Shown: one piece after another, positions 36,237 through 44,343 of the stretch
Layout of the letters: every line of letters begins with the position of its first letter
How positions within the stretch are numbered: position 1 is the first letter of the stretch
NCBI GenBank assembly: GCA_024998815.1
Contig: JACEUQ010000003.1
Span: forward strand, 633,900 to 697,899
Direction of reading: 5' to 3'
Origin: Opitutus sp.
GTDB lineage: Bacteria > Verrucomicrobiota > Verrucomicrobiia > Opitutales > Opitutaceae
DNA: 64,000 nt
Program-made: the position numbers and the translations under genes
Notes under the pieces: generated by a model
Database searches by the model: none
What the model was told of the DNA's origin: nothing
What the model saw: only the letters and a program-made list of their open reading frames with translations

Positions 36237-38060
36237 TTACTTTTTCGGGGTGACGTTTTTGATGCGCTTGCCGCCCTTGCCGGTGCCGCTGGGGACGCCA
36301 AGCGGGGTAGGCGTGGGGGCTTCGGCCGTGTATTTGTTGACCACCAACTGCTGCACGATGGTGAACAGGCCGTTGATCGTCGAATAAAGCGCCAAGGCGC
36401 AGGAGAAGTTGTAGCAGATTGCCGTGAAGAAAAACGGCATGAACTTGAGGATCTTGGCCTGCATGTTGTCCATCGAGGGCGATGGCGTGAGCTTCATCTG
36501 ATAGAACATGGTCACGCCCATGAGCAGCGGCATGATGTTCACCGGGAAGCCGAAGATATGCGTGATCGTGTCGGGGGCGGACAAATCTTGCGCCCAGAGG
36601 AAGGGCTGGAAGCGCAACTCGGCGGTGCCCTGCAACATGGCGAAAAACGCGACGAACAGCGGGATGGTAATCAAAACTGGGATACAGCCGCCCATCGGGT
36701 TAACCTTGTGCTCCTTGAAGAGCTCCATGGTGGCCTGGTTGAGCTTCTGGGGCTGGTCCTTGTACTTCTCTCGCACCGCCTGCATGAGCGGTTGGAGCTT
36801 CTGCATCTTCTTGGCCGACTTCGATGCGGCCAGGGTGAAGGGCAGCGAGATGGTTTTGAGTAGCAGGGTCATCAGGACCACGGCCACGCCCCAGTTGCCC
36901 ACAAACGAATGCATCCAGTTGAGCAGCTTGTTCATCGCGGGTGCGATGTAGCCGGATAGGAACATGCGGTTAAAGAAGTAGTAGTCGTACTGCATGATCT
37001 TGTCCTCGTTTTTCGAGAACGACGCCAAGCGGATGTACTCCTTGGGGCCAACGTAGAGTTCGCCGCCGATCTTCTCGATGCCGTTGGCCGGCAGCACGGG
37101 CAGGTCCAGGCGGATGTCGCCGGTCAAGCCGATGTTGGTGTGCGTCGAACCGGGCATGGGGGGGAGTTCGACGCGGCGAACCACCACTCCCGTGCCGGGC
37201 TTGTCAGGGGTGAACAAGCTGGCGAAAAACTGGTTTTTAACCGAGGCCCACTGGACCACTTCGGTGCGCTCGAGACTGGCCTTGGCGGCGCCGTCACCGA
37301 GACCAACCCAGCTGGAGAAACCGCCGCCTTCGAGGGCCGAGCGTTCTGTCACGTTGGCTTGGTCGCCGTCGTAGGCTGCGACGTTGAGGAACATGCCGGT
37401 GTCGCTCGAGTTGATCAGCGCGGCGGTGCCAAGGTTGAGCTGGTTGGGCAGCGGGGCGCTCTGGTCGGTGAGATTGCGGAAGGTGGTCTCGTGGCGGATA
37501 CGGTAGGGGTCGCCGCTCTTGTCGCCGGCGGCGCGCAAGATGTATCGGCGGGTAACCTCGATGCGCTTCTCGAACAGTGCGCTGTAAACCACTTCGTTCG
37601 CGGATGCGCTGACCAGGGTGAAGCGGGTGTTTTGGTCGAGGCCGGGATATTGGAAGGCGAGGATCGGCGCGGCGTGAACGGCGTTGAACACAAACGGCTC
37701 GGTTTGGTTAAGGTGGGCGCCGTATTTTTTGAAGGCGACGTTGCTGATCGCGCCGCCGAAGTCGGTCAGGCGCAGCTCGACCACGTCGTTGGACAGCGTG
37801 GTGATGGTCGCGGCGGCGTTGGTATCAACCAGCGCGGCGAACTGGGCGTTGGCGATGGCGGGAATCGCCGGGGCGTTGAGCGTGGCGTCGGTGGTGGTGA
37901 CGCTCGGCTGACCCGCGGGGGCGGGTGATGTAGCGGTCCCATTTTGGACTGCGCCTGCGGGGGCCGCGCCCGGCTGGGGCGGCTGCTGGCTGGTGAGGAA
38001 GAGGCTGCCAAAGGCTACGAGGAGCAAGAGGACGCCGATGGTCGTGTTCTTTTTATCCAT
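36237..38060 (-). CDS. yidC: Membrane protein insertase YidC
   Basis: 607 residues, the length of Gram-negative YidC. The N-terminal transmembrane anchor is TTIGVLLLLVAFGSLFL, followed by a large periplasmic beta domain (about 60-360). The conserved C-terminal insertase core has NWGVAVVLMTLLLKTISLPF, MQKLQPLMQAVREKYKDQP, MGGCIPVLITIPLFVAFFAM and a last helix followed by a basic tail. It inserts proteins into the inner membrane alone and with SecYEG. It is the last gene of the rpmH-rnpA-yidD-yidC cluster, 36 bp after yidD. Confidence 0.97.
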   Translation of the reverse strand: MDKKNTTIGVLLLLVAFGSLFLTSQQPPQPGAAPAGAVQNGTATSPAPAGQPSVTTTDATLNAPAIPAIANAQFAALVDTNAAATITTLSNDVVELRLTDFGGAISNVAFKKYGAHLNQTEPFVFNAVHAAPILAFQYPGLDQNTRFTLVSASANEVVYSALFEKRIEVTRRYILRAAGDKSGDPYRIRHETTFRNLTDQSAPLPNQLNLGTAALINSSDTGMFLNVAAYDGDQANVTERSALEGGGFSSWVGLGDGAAKASLERTEVVQWASVKNQFFASLFTPDKPGTGVVVRRVELPPMPGSTHTNIGLTGDIRLDLPVLPANGIEKIGGELYVGPKEYIRLASFSKNEDKIMQYDYYFFNRMFLSGYIAPAMNKLLNWMHSFVGNWGVAVVLMTLLLKTISLPFTLAASKSAKKMQKLQPLMQAVREKYKDQPQKLNQATMELFKEHKVNPMGGCIPVLITIPLFVAFFAMLQGTAELRFQPFLWAQDLSAPDTITHIFGFPVNIMPLLMGVTMFYQMKLTPSPSMDNMQAKILKFMPFFFTAICYNFSCALALYSTINGLFTIVQQLVVNKYTAEAPTPTPLGVPSGTGKGGKRIKNVTPKK

Positions 38061-38096
38061 GGAATTGAAAAGGTGTTTTATTGATGAAAATGGAAA

Positions 38097-38408
38097 TTAG
38101 CCGCGGGCGCAGGTCGGCCGTGTTGCGCGGCGCGGAGCCGGTACGAAGTCGATGCCGCCAGGGTGTAACGGGGTGCAGCGCAGTAGGCGGCGGGCCGACA
38201 ACCAGACTCCGCGCACTGCACCGTGGGTGCGAACCGCCTCGGCCGCGTAGTGAGAGCAGGTCGGATAAAACCGGCAGCCGCAGGCCGGTCCCAGCACAGC
38301 AGGAATCACCGGCGAAAGCGTGTGCTGATAGGTCCACACGAGCCCGAGCAGACCCTGAGCCGGCAGGCGCAGAAGAAAGGCGAGGGTTTTGGGCAGGTGT
38401 GCGGGCAT
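38097..38408 (-). CDS. yidD: YidD membrane-protein insertion efficiency factor
   Basis: 103 residues from an ATG at 38408 that shares one base with the rnpA stop (TGATG), indicating translational coupling. The core motif [19 protein letters not shown] contains the conserved Cys residues of the family, preceded by the amphipathic helix [14 protein letters not shown]. It assists YidC. A longer start inside rnpA is possible but is not used. Confidence 0.93.
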   Translation of the reverse strand: MPAHLPKTLAFLLRLPAQGLLGLVWTYQHTLSPVIPAVLGPACGCRFYPTCSHYAAEAVRTHGAVRGVWLSARRLLRCTPLHPGGIDFVPAPRRATRPTCARG

Positions 38409-38875
38409 CAGGCGGAGGCGGACGGGAAAATTTTGCGACAGGCTTCGACGAATCTCCGTTCCACCTCGCAATACTCAAGCCGATTGAGCGAGCTGCGGGC
38501 GACCAGCAGTAAATCGTAACCTGGGGGCACGAGTTCTTGGTGGGCGCGAAACACTTCGCGCAGGCGGCGTTTGGCGCGGGCCCGTTGCGGCGAGTTGCCC
38601 ACCGCAGAACGCGAGGCGACGACTCCAAGACGCGCGGGCGTGGGTTTGCAGGTGACCGAGGCAGGCGCTTTAACCGGTGCAGGCGGCGCTGCCGTTTCAG
38701 CTACGACGTGTTCGCTGGATTCGCCACTCTTTGGTGGCACAGGCGAGAGTTGGGCTAGGGCCGACTGTCGTGAGTACCACAGCATAAAGGCGCCGCAATC
38801 AGAGCGGCGCCCGTGGGTGCGGACATGCTGGAAATCCAACTGGCGCCGAAGGTGTTGTTCGGCGCGGAAACGCAT
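38408..38875 (-). CDS. rnpA: Ribonuclease P protein component
   Basis: 155 residues; most RnpA proteins are about 110-130. The N-terminal [20 protein letters not shown] is the usual start, and the RNR-type motif ([17 protein letters not shown]) and LLLVARSSL are present. About 35-40 residues rich in Pro/Ala/Ser (residues about 44-80) are inserted in the middle, between the strands that carry FMLWYS and LGVVASR. It is 43 bp after rpmH and overlaps yidD by one base. Confidence 0.92.
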   Translation of the reverse strand: MRFRAEQHLRRQLDFQHVRTHGRRSDCGAFMLWYSRQSALAQLSPVPPKSGESSEHVVAETAAPPAPVKAPASVTCKPTPARLGVVASRSAVGNSPQRARAKRRLREVFRAHQELVPPGYDLLLVARSSLNRLEYCEVERRFVEACRKIFPSASA

Positions 38876-38918
38876 GTCGGCTTAAAAAATACAGCGGCGC
38901 AACGCGACCGCTGGCGGC

Positions 38919-39056
38919 TTAGACGACGGTCAAGCGCTTGCGGCCTTTGGCGCGACGAGCGGCTAGGACCTTGCGGCCACCAACAGTGGCTTTACGGGCG
39001 CGGAAGCCGATTTTGCGGGCGCGTTTGAGGCGGTGCGGGCGAAAGGTGGGTTGCAT
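38919..39056 (-). CDS. rpmH: Ribosomal protein bL34
   Basis: 45 residues, too short for most gene callers. It reads [19 protein letters not shown] and ends KGRKRLTVV, the highly conserved L34 sequence. First gene of the cluster with rnpA, yidD and yidC. The ~155 bp upstream (to 39212) should contain the operon promoter. No dnaA is found beyond it, so no oriC is claimed. Confidence 0.96.
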   Translation of the reverse strand: MQPTFRPHRLKRARKIGFRARKATVGGRKVLAARRAKGRKRLTVV

Positions 39057-39221
39057 ACGATTAGAGTGTTAAGAGGGGACTGAAGTGGGGAATCCCGCTG
39101 GCCTTGTCAAGGCACTGTTTCAGGAGAAATTCACGCCGCGCCCAATTCGCTGGGCTCCCCCGCGTTAAATCTCCCGAAAACTGGGCTGACAGGGGCAACG
39201 CCACCTCGCAACGTGGCGGCC

Positions 39222-39656
39222 ATGCGTATCGCGATCATCTCCGACACCCACGGGGCTTATCCGCCTGGCTTGCCGGAGCGGCTGCGCGGTGCCGACGAGA
39301 TCTGGCACCTCGGCGACGTAGGCGGACCGGAGACGCTCGTGGAGTTTGAACAACTCGGTGTGCCGGTGCGGGTGGTGCGGGGTAATTGTGATGATTGGCC
39401 CGCGTGGCCGCTCTTTCTTAACCGGGATTGTGCGGGGGTGAGCCACCACCTCGTGCATATCCCCCCGCGGAGTGCTCCGGCTGGAGCACACGTGGTGTTA
39501 CACGGCCACCTGCACGTGCCGCGCGACGAGGTCGATCGGCGCGGGGTGCGTTGGCTCAGTCCCGGGTGCATCTCCTTGCCCCGAGGCCAGGGTTGCAGTT
39601 TCGCGTGGCTGACGGTGGACGCGGGGCAACTTCAGTGGACCCTCGTTAGCCTTTAA
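39222..39656 (+). CDS. YfcE/MJ0936-type metallophosphoesterase
   Basis: 144 residues from the ATG at 39222. Metal-binding motifs in order: SDTHG, LGDVG, RGNCD and HGHLH. They place it in the small calcineurin-like phosphodiesterase family. The active protein is cytoplasmic; the natural substrate is unknown. It is convergent with the NUDIX gene, with an 18-bp gap. Confidence 0.87.
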   Translation: MRIAIISDTHGAYPPGLPERLRGADEIWHLGDVGGPETLVEFEQLGVPVRVVRGNCDDWPAWPLFLNRDCAGVSHHLVHIPPRSAPAGAHVVLHGHLHVPRDEVDRRGVRWLSPGCISLPRGQGCSFAWLTVDAGQLQWTLVSL

Positions 39657-39674
39657 AAAGGGCGTCGGGCTAAA

Positions 39675-40085
39675 TCAACTACGCGACAGGTACTCGGCAA
39701 TGATCGGTCGGTCGGCCTCCGGCAGATCGAGGCCCGCGAGCTCGCAGGCGGGGACCCAGCGTAGTGCGGCGTGTTCACGGGCGCGGATTTCGCCACTGGT
39801 GGGCAGGAGTCGTGTCACGAAGGGCATGAGGTGCACCGTGACGGAAGCGTAGGCATGGGTGTGCGGCAGGAGCGGGCAAATGATTTCCACGCTGCAGCCC
39901 AGTTCCTCGTCCAGTTCGCGGTGCAGGGCGGCCTCGGGGGATTCACCCGGCTCGATCTTGCCACCGGGAAATTCCCACTTTCCGCCCAGGTGTTTATGAG
40001 CAGGACGCTGAGCCATGAGCACATGGCCGTCGCGCTCGATTAGGGCGCAGACAACGGCAAGTGGAGTGGCGGGCGATGAGGACAT
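39675..40085 (-). CDS. NUDIX hydrolase, MutT-like
   Basis: 136 residues. A complete Nudix box runs from G41 to G63 (GGKIEPGE ... REL.EELG). GGKWEFPGG and SLE-type C-terminal RWVPACEL match MutT/NudG (8-oxo-dGTP or related dNTP pyrophosphatase). It is divergent from the hypothetical gene at 40171. Confidence 0.9.
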   Translation of the reverse strand: MSSSPATPLAVVCALIERDGHVLMAQRPAHKHLGGKWEFPGGKIEPGESPEAALHRELDEELGCSVEIICPLLPHTHAYASVTVHLMPFVTRLLPTSGEIRAREHAALRWVPACELAGLDLPEADRPIIAEYLSRS

Positions 40086-40170
40086 GGGCGCGACGTTGCA
40101 CCACTGGGGGGATCGCGTCGATTCCGTTTAGACTTCCGGTCGGCGTGCTTCTGCGCTCAGTTCACCGCCT

Positions 40171-40923
40171 ATGGCCAAATCGGCGGAAGACCCACGCACG
40201 TTTATCTCCCAGGTGAGTCTGGTGGGGCGCAGCGACGGCGCGTTTAAGGCGCTGCGCGGGTTTGATCGCAAGCGCCACACGGAACCCGATGCGGTTAACC
40301 AGGCGACTGCTTCGTTTTTGGCCAAGCTGTGCGCGCCCGAGCTGGCCGAGGTTGCGGAGGCGTTTTTTCAAAGCGCCCGCTCGGCCCTGGCCTACAAGCG
40401 CAAGGACATCGCGCTCGATGTGACCAGCCCGCTGGCGGTACTCAGCGCCAAGGATTTCACCCTGGAAATCGCCTACGCGTTGGACCCCGTTGACCCGGCC
40501 AGCATCACGATCACGCGCACGCTGCACTCGATAAAAAACGGCGACCTGCTGCGGGTGGCGGAGTTCGACGCGTTGTTCGCCGGACAGTTTACCGCGATCG
40601 CCTTTGCGTTAAAAAAAGGTGTGCGTGTCGAGGCGGTGATCGACGCCGTGGAAGCGCTGGCCGCTGCGGAAGACGAGGCGGGTAACACCGTCGGCGGTGA
40701 CGATGCTGAAGAGGCGGGACGATTGCGGGTGGATTATCCCTCGGATTGTAGCCAGTGCACGCTCACGGTTGCTGGAGTGGGCGCGGCGGTGGTGTGTGAC
40801 GGCGCCACGCTGGAGATGCGCTTCGACAAAGCCGGTTCGCCCCGGGAGCTGGTGGAAGCGTTCGCTGCGGTGCGCAAGGCCTTCGCTCTGACCAAGGACC
40901 GGGCGCTGGCGGGGCTGTTGTAA
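40171..40923 (+). CDS. Conserved hypothetical protein
   Basis: 250 residues, no signal peptide and no transmembrane segment. Features: AEDPRTFISQVSLVGRSDGA, KRKDIALDVTSPLAVLSAKD, and an acidic stretch (about 165-190). The fold cannot be named. It is well formed and has the codon pattern of its neighbours, so it is a real gene. Function unknown. Confidence 0.65.
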   Translation: MAKSAEDPRTFISQVSLVGRSDGAFKALRGFDRKRHTEPDAVNQATASFLAKLCAPELAEVAEAFFQSARSALAYKRKDIALDVTSPLAVLSAKDFTLEIAYALDPVDPASITITRTLHSIKNGDLLRVAEFDALFAGQFTAIAFALKKGVRVEAVIDAVEALAAAEDEAGNTVGGDDAEEAGRLRVDYPSDCSQCTLTVAGVGAAVVCDGATLEMRFDKAGSPRELVEAFAAVRKAFALTKDRALAGLL

Positions 40924-41105
40924 TGAATTGCGGGTTGCCTGTGGTGTGCTGAGGGCTGGTCGCGCGGAAGCGGGCGAGCGGAGGCTGAAGTCGCCACTTG
41001 CAATCGGGGCGAATGGGCGAATGGTGGGATTGTTCTTTGATTGGCCTCACGCCGATCTAATCCAGCCGCCGCCCCGCAACGGGCGGAGGTCGATACACAC
41101 ACTTT

Positions 41106-41457
41106 GGGGGTGTTACGGATTCGATCCTTGGTTCGCGTGCGCCGCTGCCCTTGGAGGATGAACGACCCTCCTAAATCCCGTTCAAAACAAACAAACGGCA
41201 ACACTGAAGAAATGCCCCTCGCTGCCTAAGTGCAGTGACGTCCGCCTAGTGACATCTGCTAGCTAACGTGGACGACATCAGCAGACATAACGCACCGAGC
41301 CATCCGCGGGCAGTGCGTCGTACTTCTACCCGGGGGTTGGTTGACGTCTAAGCGCGGTTGGTCGCGTAACGTCGGCGAGACAAATACCAGCACATAAGGG
41401 TAGACGCGGCGTGCAAAGATCAAGGAGACCCGGGTTCAAATCCCGGCACCTCCACCA
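41106..41457 (+). ncRNA. ssrA: Transfer-messenger RNA (tmRNA)
   Basis: 352 nt. The 5' end GGGGGTGTTACGGATTCGA matches the tmRNA consensus. The acceptor stem GGGGGTG (41106-41112) pairs with CACCTCC (41447-41453), followed by A and an encoded CCA. The T arm GGGTTCAAATCCC is at 41432-41444. The tag frame ends ..NGNTEEMPLAA then TAA at 41227-41229. The resume codon is uncertain (the frame is open from about 41182). Proline in the tag before LAA is unusual. The Tn7-like operon lies directly downstream. Confidence 0.93.
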
Positions 41458-41652
41458 CTTTTCTCCTCCGGAGAGCAAAAACCTTGTCCTTGGTCACTCA
41501 AAACTAGCCTCAAGCTAACATTTTAATGCCTTTTGCTGGGGCCATAATTCAACGCCCGAACGTTCTCGCTCAGAGGGGAACCTTGCTGAAGCTCAGGCCT
41601 AAGTCTTAGCTTTTCGCCAGTTTTTAGACCAGCGTGACACTTCTAAAAAAAA

Positions 41653-41680
41653 ATAGGGGGCCTTGAGCAAGGCCCCCTAT
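41653..41680. terminator. Bidirectional terminator between ssrA and tniQ
   Basis: ATAGGGGGCCTT, loop GAGC and AAGGCCCCCTAT form a perfect 12-bp stem, with an A run on the left side (41646-41653) and TTTT on the right. It would stop both ssrA readthrough and the convergent tniQ transcript. No gene lies between 41458 and 41712; the transposon end should be here but is not resolved. Confidence 0.85.
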
Positions 41681-41712
41681 TTTGGGATCTAACAGTTGAG
41701 ATCAGTTGCTGG

Positions 41713-43170
41713 TCAATGGTCACGCCATGACCAAAACGCTTTCACGTCTTTCGGTATTCGTGTCGCCGGATCCACTACGTTTTTCCCGCTTTTAACTAAG
41801 GCGATGATGCGCTTGGAAACCTGTCGTGCAATTGGCCATAGTAACCAATTTACGTTTTTGAAATGCCCTGAAATATTGCGGCGGGTTAAAGTTTGCCCGG
41901 CCGTTAAGGTCTTCAAAATAGCACGGCGCATCTCAATGGCCGCTTCCCATGTCATAGCCCTCCTTTTTAAACGACTGATCTTTAGGTTATGCGCTGAAAG
42001 CAGCTTCACGAAATCTGCGTCACGAAAAGCAATATGCTTCTTGTCGATGCCGAATCGTTTTGAGCAATCTATCAGTAGAATTTTGCCGTACGGATTGCGT
42101 GATATTTCTCGGCGCAAGTCGATCACTAGGTCATGCCCAGTTAGATTTAACTTTTTGGGGTTAGGGGGTACGTGTTTGTACTTTCGAGGTCGAACGCTTG
42201 AATTGACCTTCTGTGGATTGATTTCGGACGCATCTAGCCGGCGAGCAAATAAATCTGAAATTCCCACACCGTTTCCCCATGCCAACACGGCCAGCGCTTG
42301 GAGGTCGGCCATGCGCTTCCCTGACTTCCAGCCAAAAACCGTATTGTTAGAAAGGCCAAGTTCATCACCCATCGGTTTAAGGCCGCCATAACGAGTGGAA
42401 ATTGTGAGCAAGTTTGAACGAAATTGCCCTGCGCAATCGTTCATCTTTAAATACTGCTTGTTTGACCACTCCAGAAAAAGGCCGATTTGGGAAGTTCGCC
42501 AAATTGCTGGATGCTTTTCATCCAGCGGAAAGCTCGTTACATTTGGCGACAACGTTGCATGGCAATAATGGCAAGAAATTATATTTGAGCCGAGTCGATC
42601 TTCCCTCTGCTTGAGTCGACATTGTGGGCATGCACTTAAAAGTTCGCATTTATGCCGTGCGCAATGAGTAACGCCGTGAAGTTGCCACAGCAGTCTTTCA
42701 TACGGATCCTTATCTTCGGAAAGGCATAGGGGGCACCATTCGCGGGATTGCTTGCGATCAGCACGTACACACCTCTTTTCAATCAGGGGCATTAGCGTTA
42801 TTTCAGCAAGGCAATGAATGCCTGTTAGTTGTTCTAAAATCTTGATGCATTGCGCTGAAAGACCCGACTGAATAGCGCCCATAATTTCACTTGCGGGGGT
42901 CTTTCGACCATCAGACCAAAGTAAGGGCGCAATTACGAACTGAAGCAGGTCCACCTGGCGCACAGAATGCGCTTCCGCGAGCCGAAGGAGGTAGGAGAAA
43001 AGAGACTCAACCTCACTGGTTCCGTGTCCATGGGGCTGCAAGCTCACGAGTCGACTGCGTGGTGCAATATCAGGGATAGCCGATTCGATATCTTGTAGCG
43101 CAAGAAGCTGCATAGTATCGGAGTTTATATTAACGTCACTGCTCATATGGTTAAGCTCTTGGCCCCTCAA
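41713..43170 (-). CDS. tniQ: TniQ/TnsD-family target-site selector
   Basis: 485 residues, close to TnsD length and longer than the TniQ of CRISPR-associated transposons. The N-terminal TniQ motif is VESLFSYLLRLAEAH. A zinc-binding cluster follows (CPLCLSEDKDPYERLLWQLH, HCARHKCELLSACPQC, CHYC), and C-terminal helix-turn-helix-like segments (GGLKPMGDELGLSNNTVFGW) fit a DNA-binding target recogniser. The start overlaps tnsC by 20 bp. Since ssrA lies next to its 3' end, ssrA is the natural candidate for its target; this is inference. Confidence 0.82.
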   Translation of the reverse strand: MRGQELNHMSSDVNINSDTMQLLALQDIESAIPDIAPRSRLVSLQPHGHGTSEVESLFSYLLRLAEAHSVRQVDLLQFVIAPLLWSDGRKTPASEIMGAIQSGLSAQCIKILEQLTGIHCLAEITLMPLIEKRCVRADRKQSREWCPLCLSEDKDPYERLLWQLHGVTHCARHKCELLSACPQCRLKQREDRLGSNIISCHYCHATLSPNVTSFPLDEKHPAIWRTSQIGLFLEWSNKQYLKMNDCAGQFRSNLLTISTRYGGLKPMGDELGLSNNTVFGWKSGKRMADLQALAVLAWGNGVGISDLFARRLDASEINPQKVNSSVRPRKYKHVPPNPKKLNLTGHDLVIDLRREISRNPYGKILLIDCSKRFGIDKKHIAFRDADFVKLLSAHNLKISRLKRRAMTWEAAIEMRRAILKTLTAGQTLTRRNISGHFKNVNWLLWPIARQVSKRIIALVKSGKNVVDPATRIPKDVKAFWSWRDH

Positions 43171-44089
43171 ATTCTCTTAGGGCGCTCAACCCCCGGTTAA
43201 TCTCGGCTTGCCAGATCTTGACCGCTTCATCCGGTGCTAGCGTCTTTTGGAGTGCGGCCGCGTTTAGCGGGGATTTGGTTCGTCGGGAATGAATGAGCGC
43301 CTCGGATAACCACCGAGCAAGCAAGCCGACGCAACCACACGACCGCTCCAGGAGCAGGTCTCGGCTGCCACTAAGGTCACACTCAAACCCCGTTCCATTT
43401 AATCTGTGTTGAAATCCAGATATGATTTTCCCGAAATCCTCAGCTTCGTTTTCGGCGTAAGGAGCCAAATGGACCGTAATACACCGCCGATTGAGCTGTC
43501 CATTCATTGCGCCTAGTTTAACCAATGAGTAATCGCCTAAAACCACTAGATGGCAAGAGCTTCGGTTTGAAATCGACTTAAGGAAACTCAGGTTCTTGGC
43601 AAGTGCGCCCCTCGTGCCTGCCTCGACCAATGCACCGCCTTCATCTAGCAATATTGCAGCCGGGCGGCGATACTTAAGCATTTTAATACATGCATTATGC
43701 AGTGCGGGTAACGTGCCACCAGCCCTCTGATTTCCTTCCATAATTTTCCGATTAATTAATATGTCGTTTGCGTCTGTGAGGAGGTCTTCAAATAGGGCCT
43801 TCCATTCAGGGCCTCGACCCGGCACGAAAACCATTTCCGCAGCTAATGACGCGAGTCGACTGGCATCACTACGCATTGCCTCGGAAAACATTTCCGCCAG
43901 CCGCTTTCTTAGGATTTTGAGTAGGGTGCTTTTTCCGGTACCGGTGGCCCCTACCACGAGCAAAATTACGGGCTCGTTAAAACCCGTAATGCGATCAATT
44001 AACCAATCGCACACCGCCGTCAGATGGGAGTGCTGTATCACCCATCGGTGCAATGGCTGAACGTCTGCAAGCTGTGTGGTCGTTTGCAT
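43151..44089 (-). CDS. tnsC: TnsC/TniB-like AAA+ ATPase
   Basis: 312 residues. Walker A VVGATGTGKST (residues 45-55), Walker B AAILLDE (144-150) and a sensor-like VVLGDYSLVK. The N-terminal PLHRWVIQHSHLTAVCDWLI resembles the TniB/TnsC helical start. It links TniQ-marked target DNA to the TnsAB transposase. It starts 11 bp after the original tnsAB stop and overlaps tniQ, so the three genes were one operon. The ISL3 insertion now separates it from the promoter, unless the IS provides one. Confidence 0.86.
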   Translation of the reverse strand: MQTTTQLADVQPLHRWVIQHSHLTAVCDWLIDRITGFNEPVILLVVGATGTGKSTLLKILRKRLAEMFSEAMRSDASRLASLAAEMVFVPGRGPEWKALFEDLLTDANDILINRKIMEGNQRAGGTLPALHNACIKMLKYRRPAAILLDEGGALVEAGTRGALAKNLSFLKSISNRSSCHLVVLGDYSLVKLGAMNGQLNRRCITVHLAPYAENEAEDFGKIISGFQHRLNGTGFECDLSGSRDLLLERSCGCVGLLARWLSEALIHSRRTKSPLNAAALQKTLAPDEAVKIWQAEINRGLSALREFEGPRA

Positions 44090-44100
44090 ATTGGCTAATT

Positions 44101-44343
44101 CTAGATTTGCTCAGAAGCAAAGAACTCACCCTTCGTTGCACAGGCACTGGGAGACATCGGCGATGGGTTCATTTCAGTTTCCGTATTAATCAAGTTAGCT
44201 GTCTCATCAAAACACTCACCTCGGTTATTTTTCATCTGTTTAGCTGAGGCTTTAAGCCTCTGTATTGCAGCGATTTCGTCAGGGGTTTTCCGGTTGGCGA
44301 ACAGCCCTGCATTTAGCTGCTCAAGGATCTTGCTGTAATTGCG
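44101..44343 (-). pseudogene. Severed C-terminal 80 codons of tnsAB
   Basis: Reads without a stop from the IS junction (RNYSKILEQLNAGLFANRKT, then PDEIAAIQRLKASAKQMKNN and on to SEQI) to TAG at 44101-44103. It lies immediately next to the 8-bp target duplication and in the frame of the interrupted gene: deleting the IS and one duplicate joins SYGRN to YSKILEQ. In Tn7, the C-terminal tail of TnsB contacts TnsC, so its loss should be serious. It has no start of its own. Confidence 0.9.

Noticed and set aside
38919-39212. oriC next to rpmH
   Set aside because: No dnaA gene, DnaA boxes or AT-rich unwinding region is seen; rpmH-yidC clusters need not be at the origin.
41041-41229. 62-codon frame ending TEEMPLAA
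   Set aside because: It runs into ssrA; only its end is translated as the tmRNA tag.
41430-41457. tRNA-like T arm and CCA as a separate tRNA gene
   Set aside because: It is the tRNA-like domain of tmRNA; the 5' partner is the acceptor strand at 41106.
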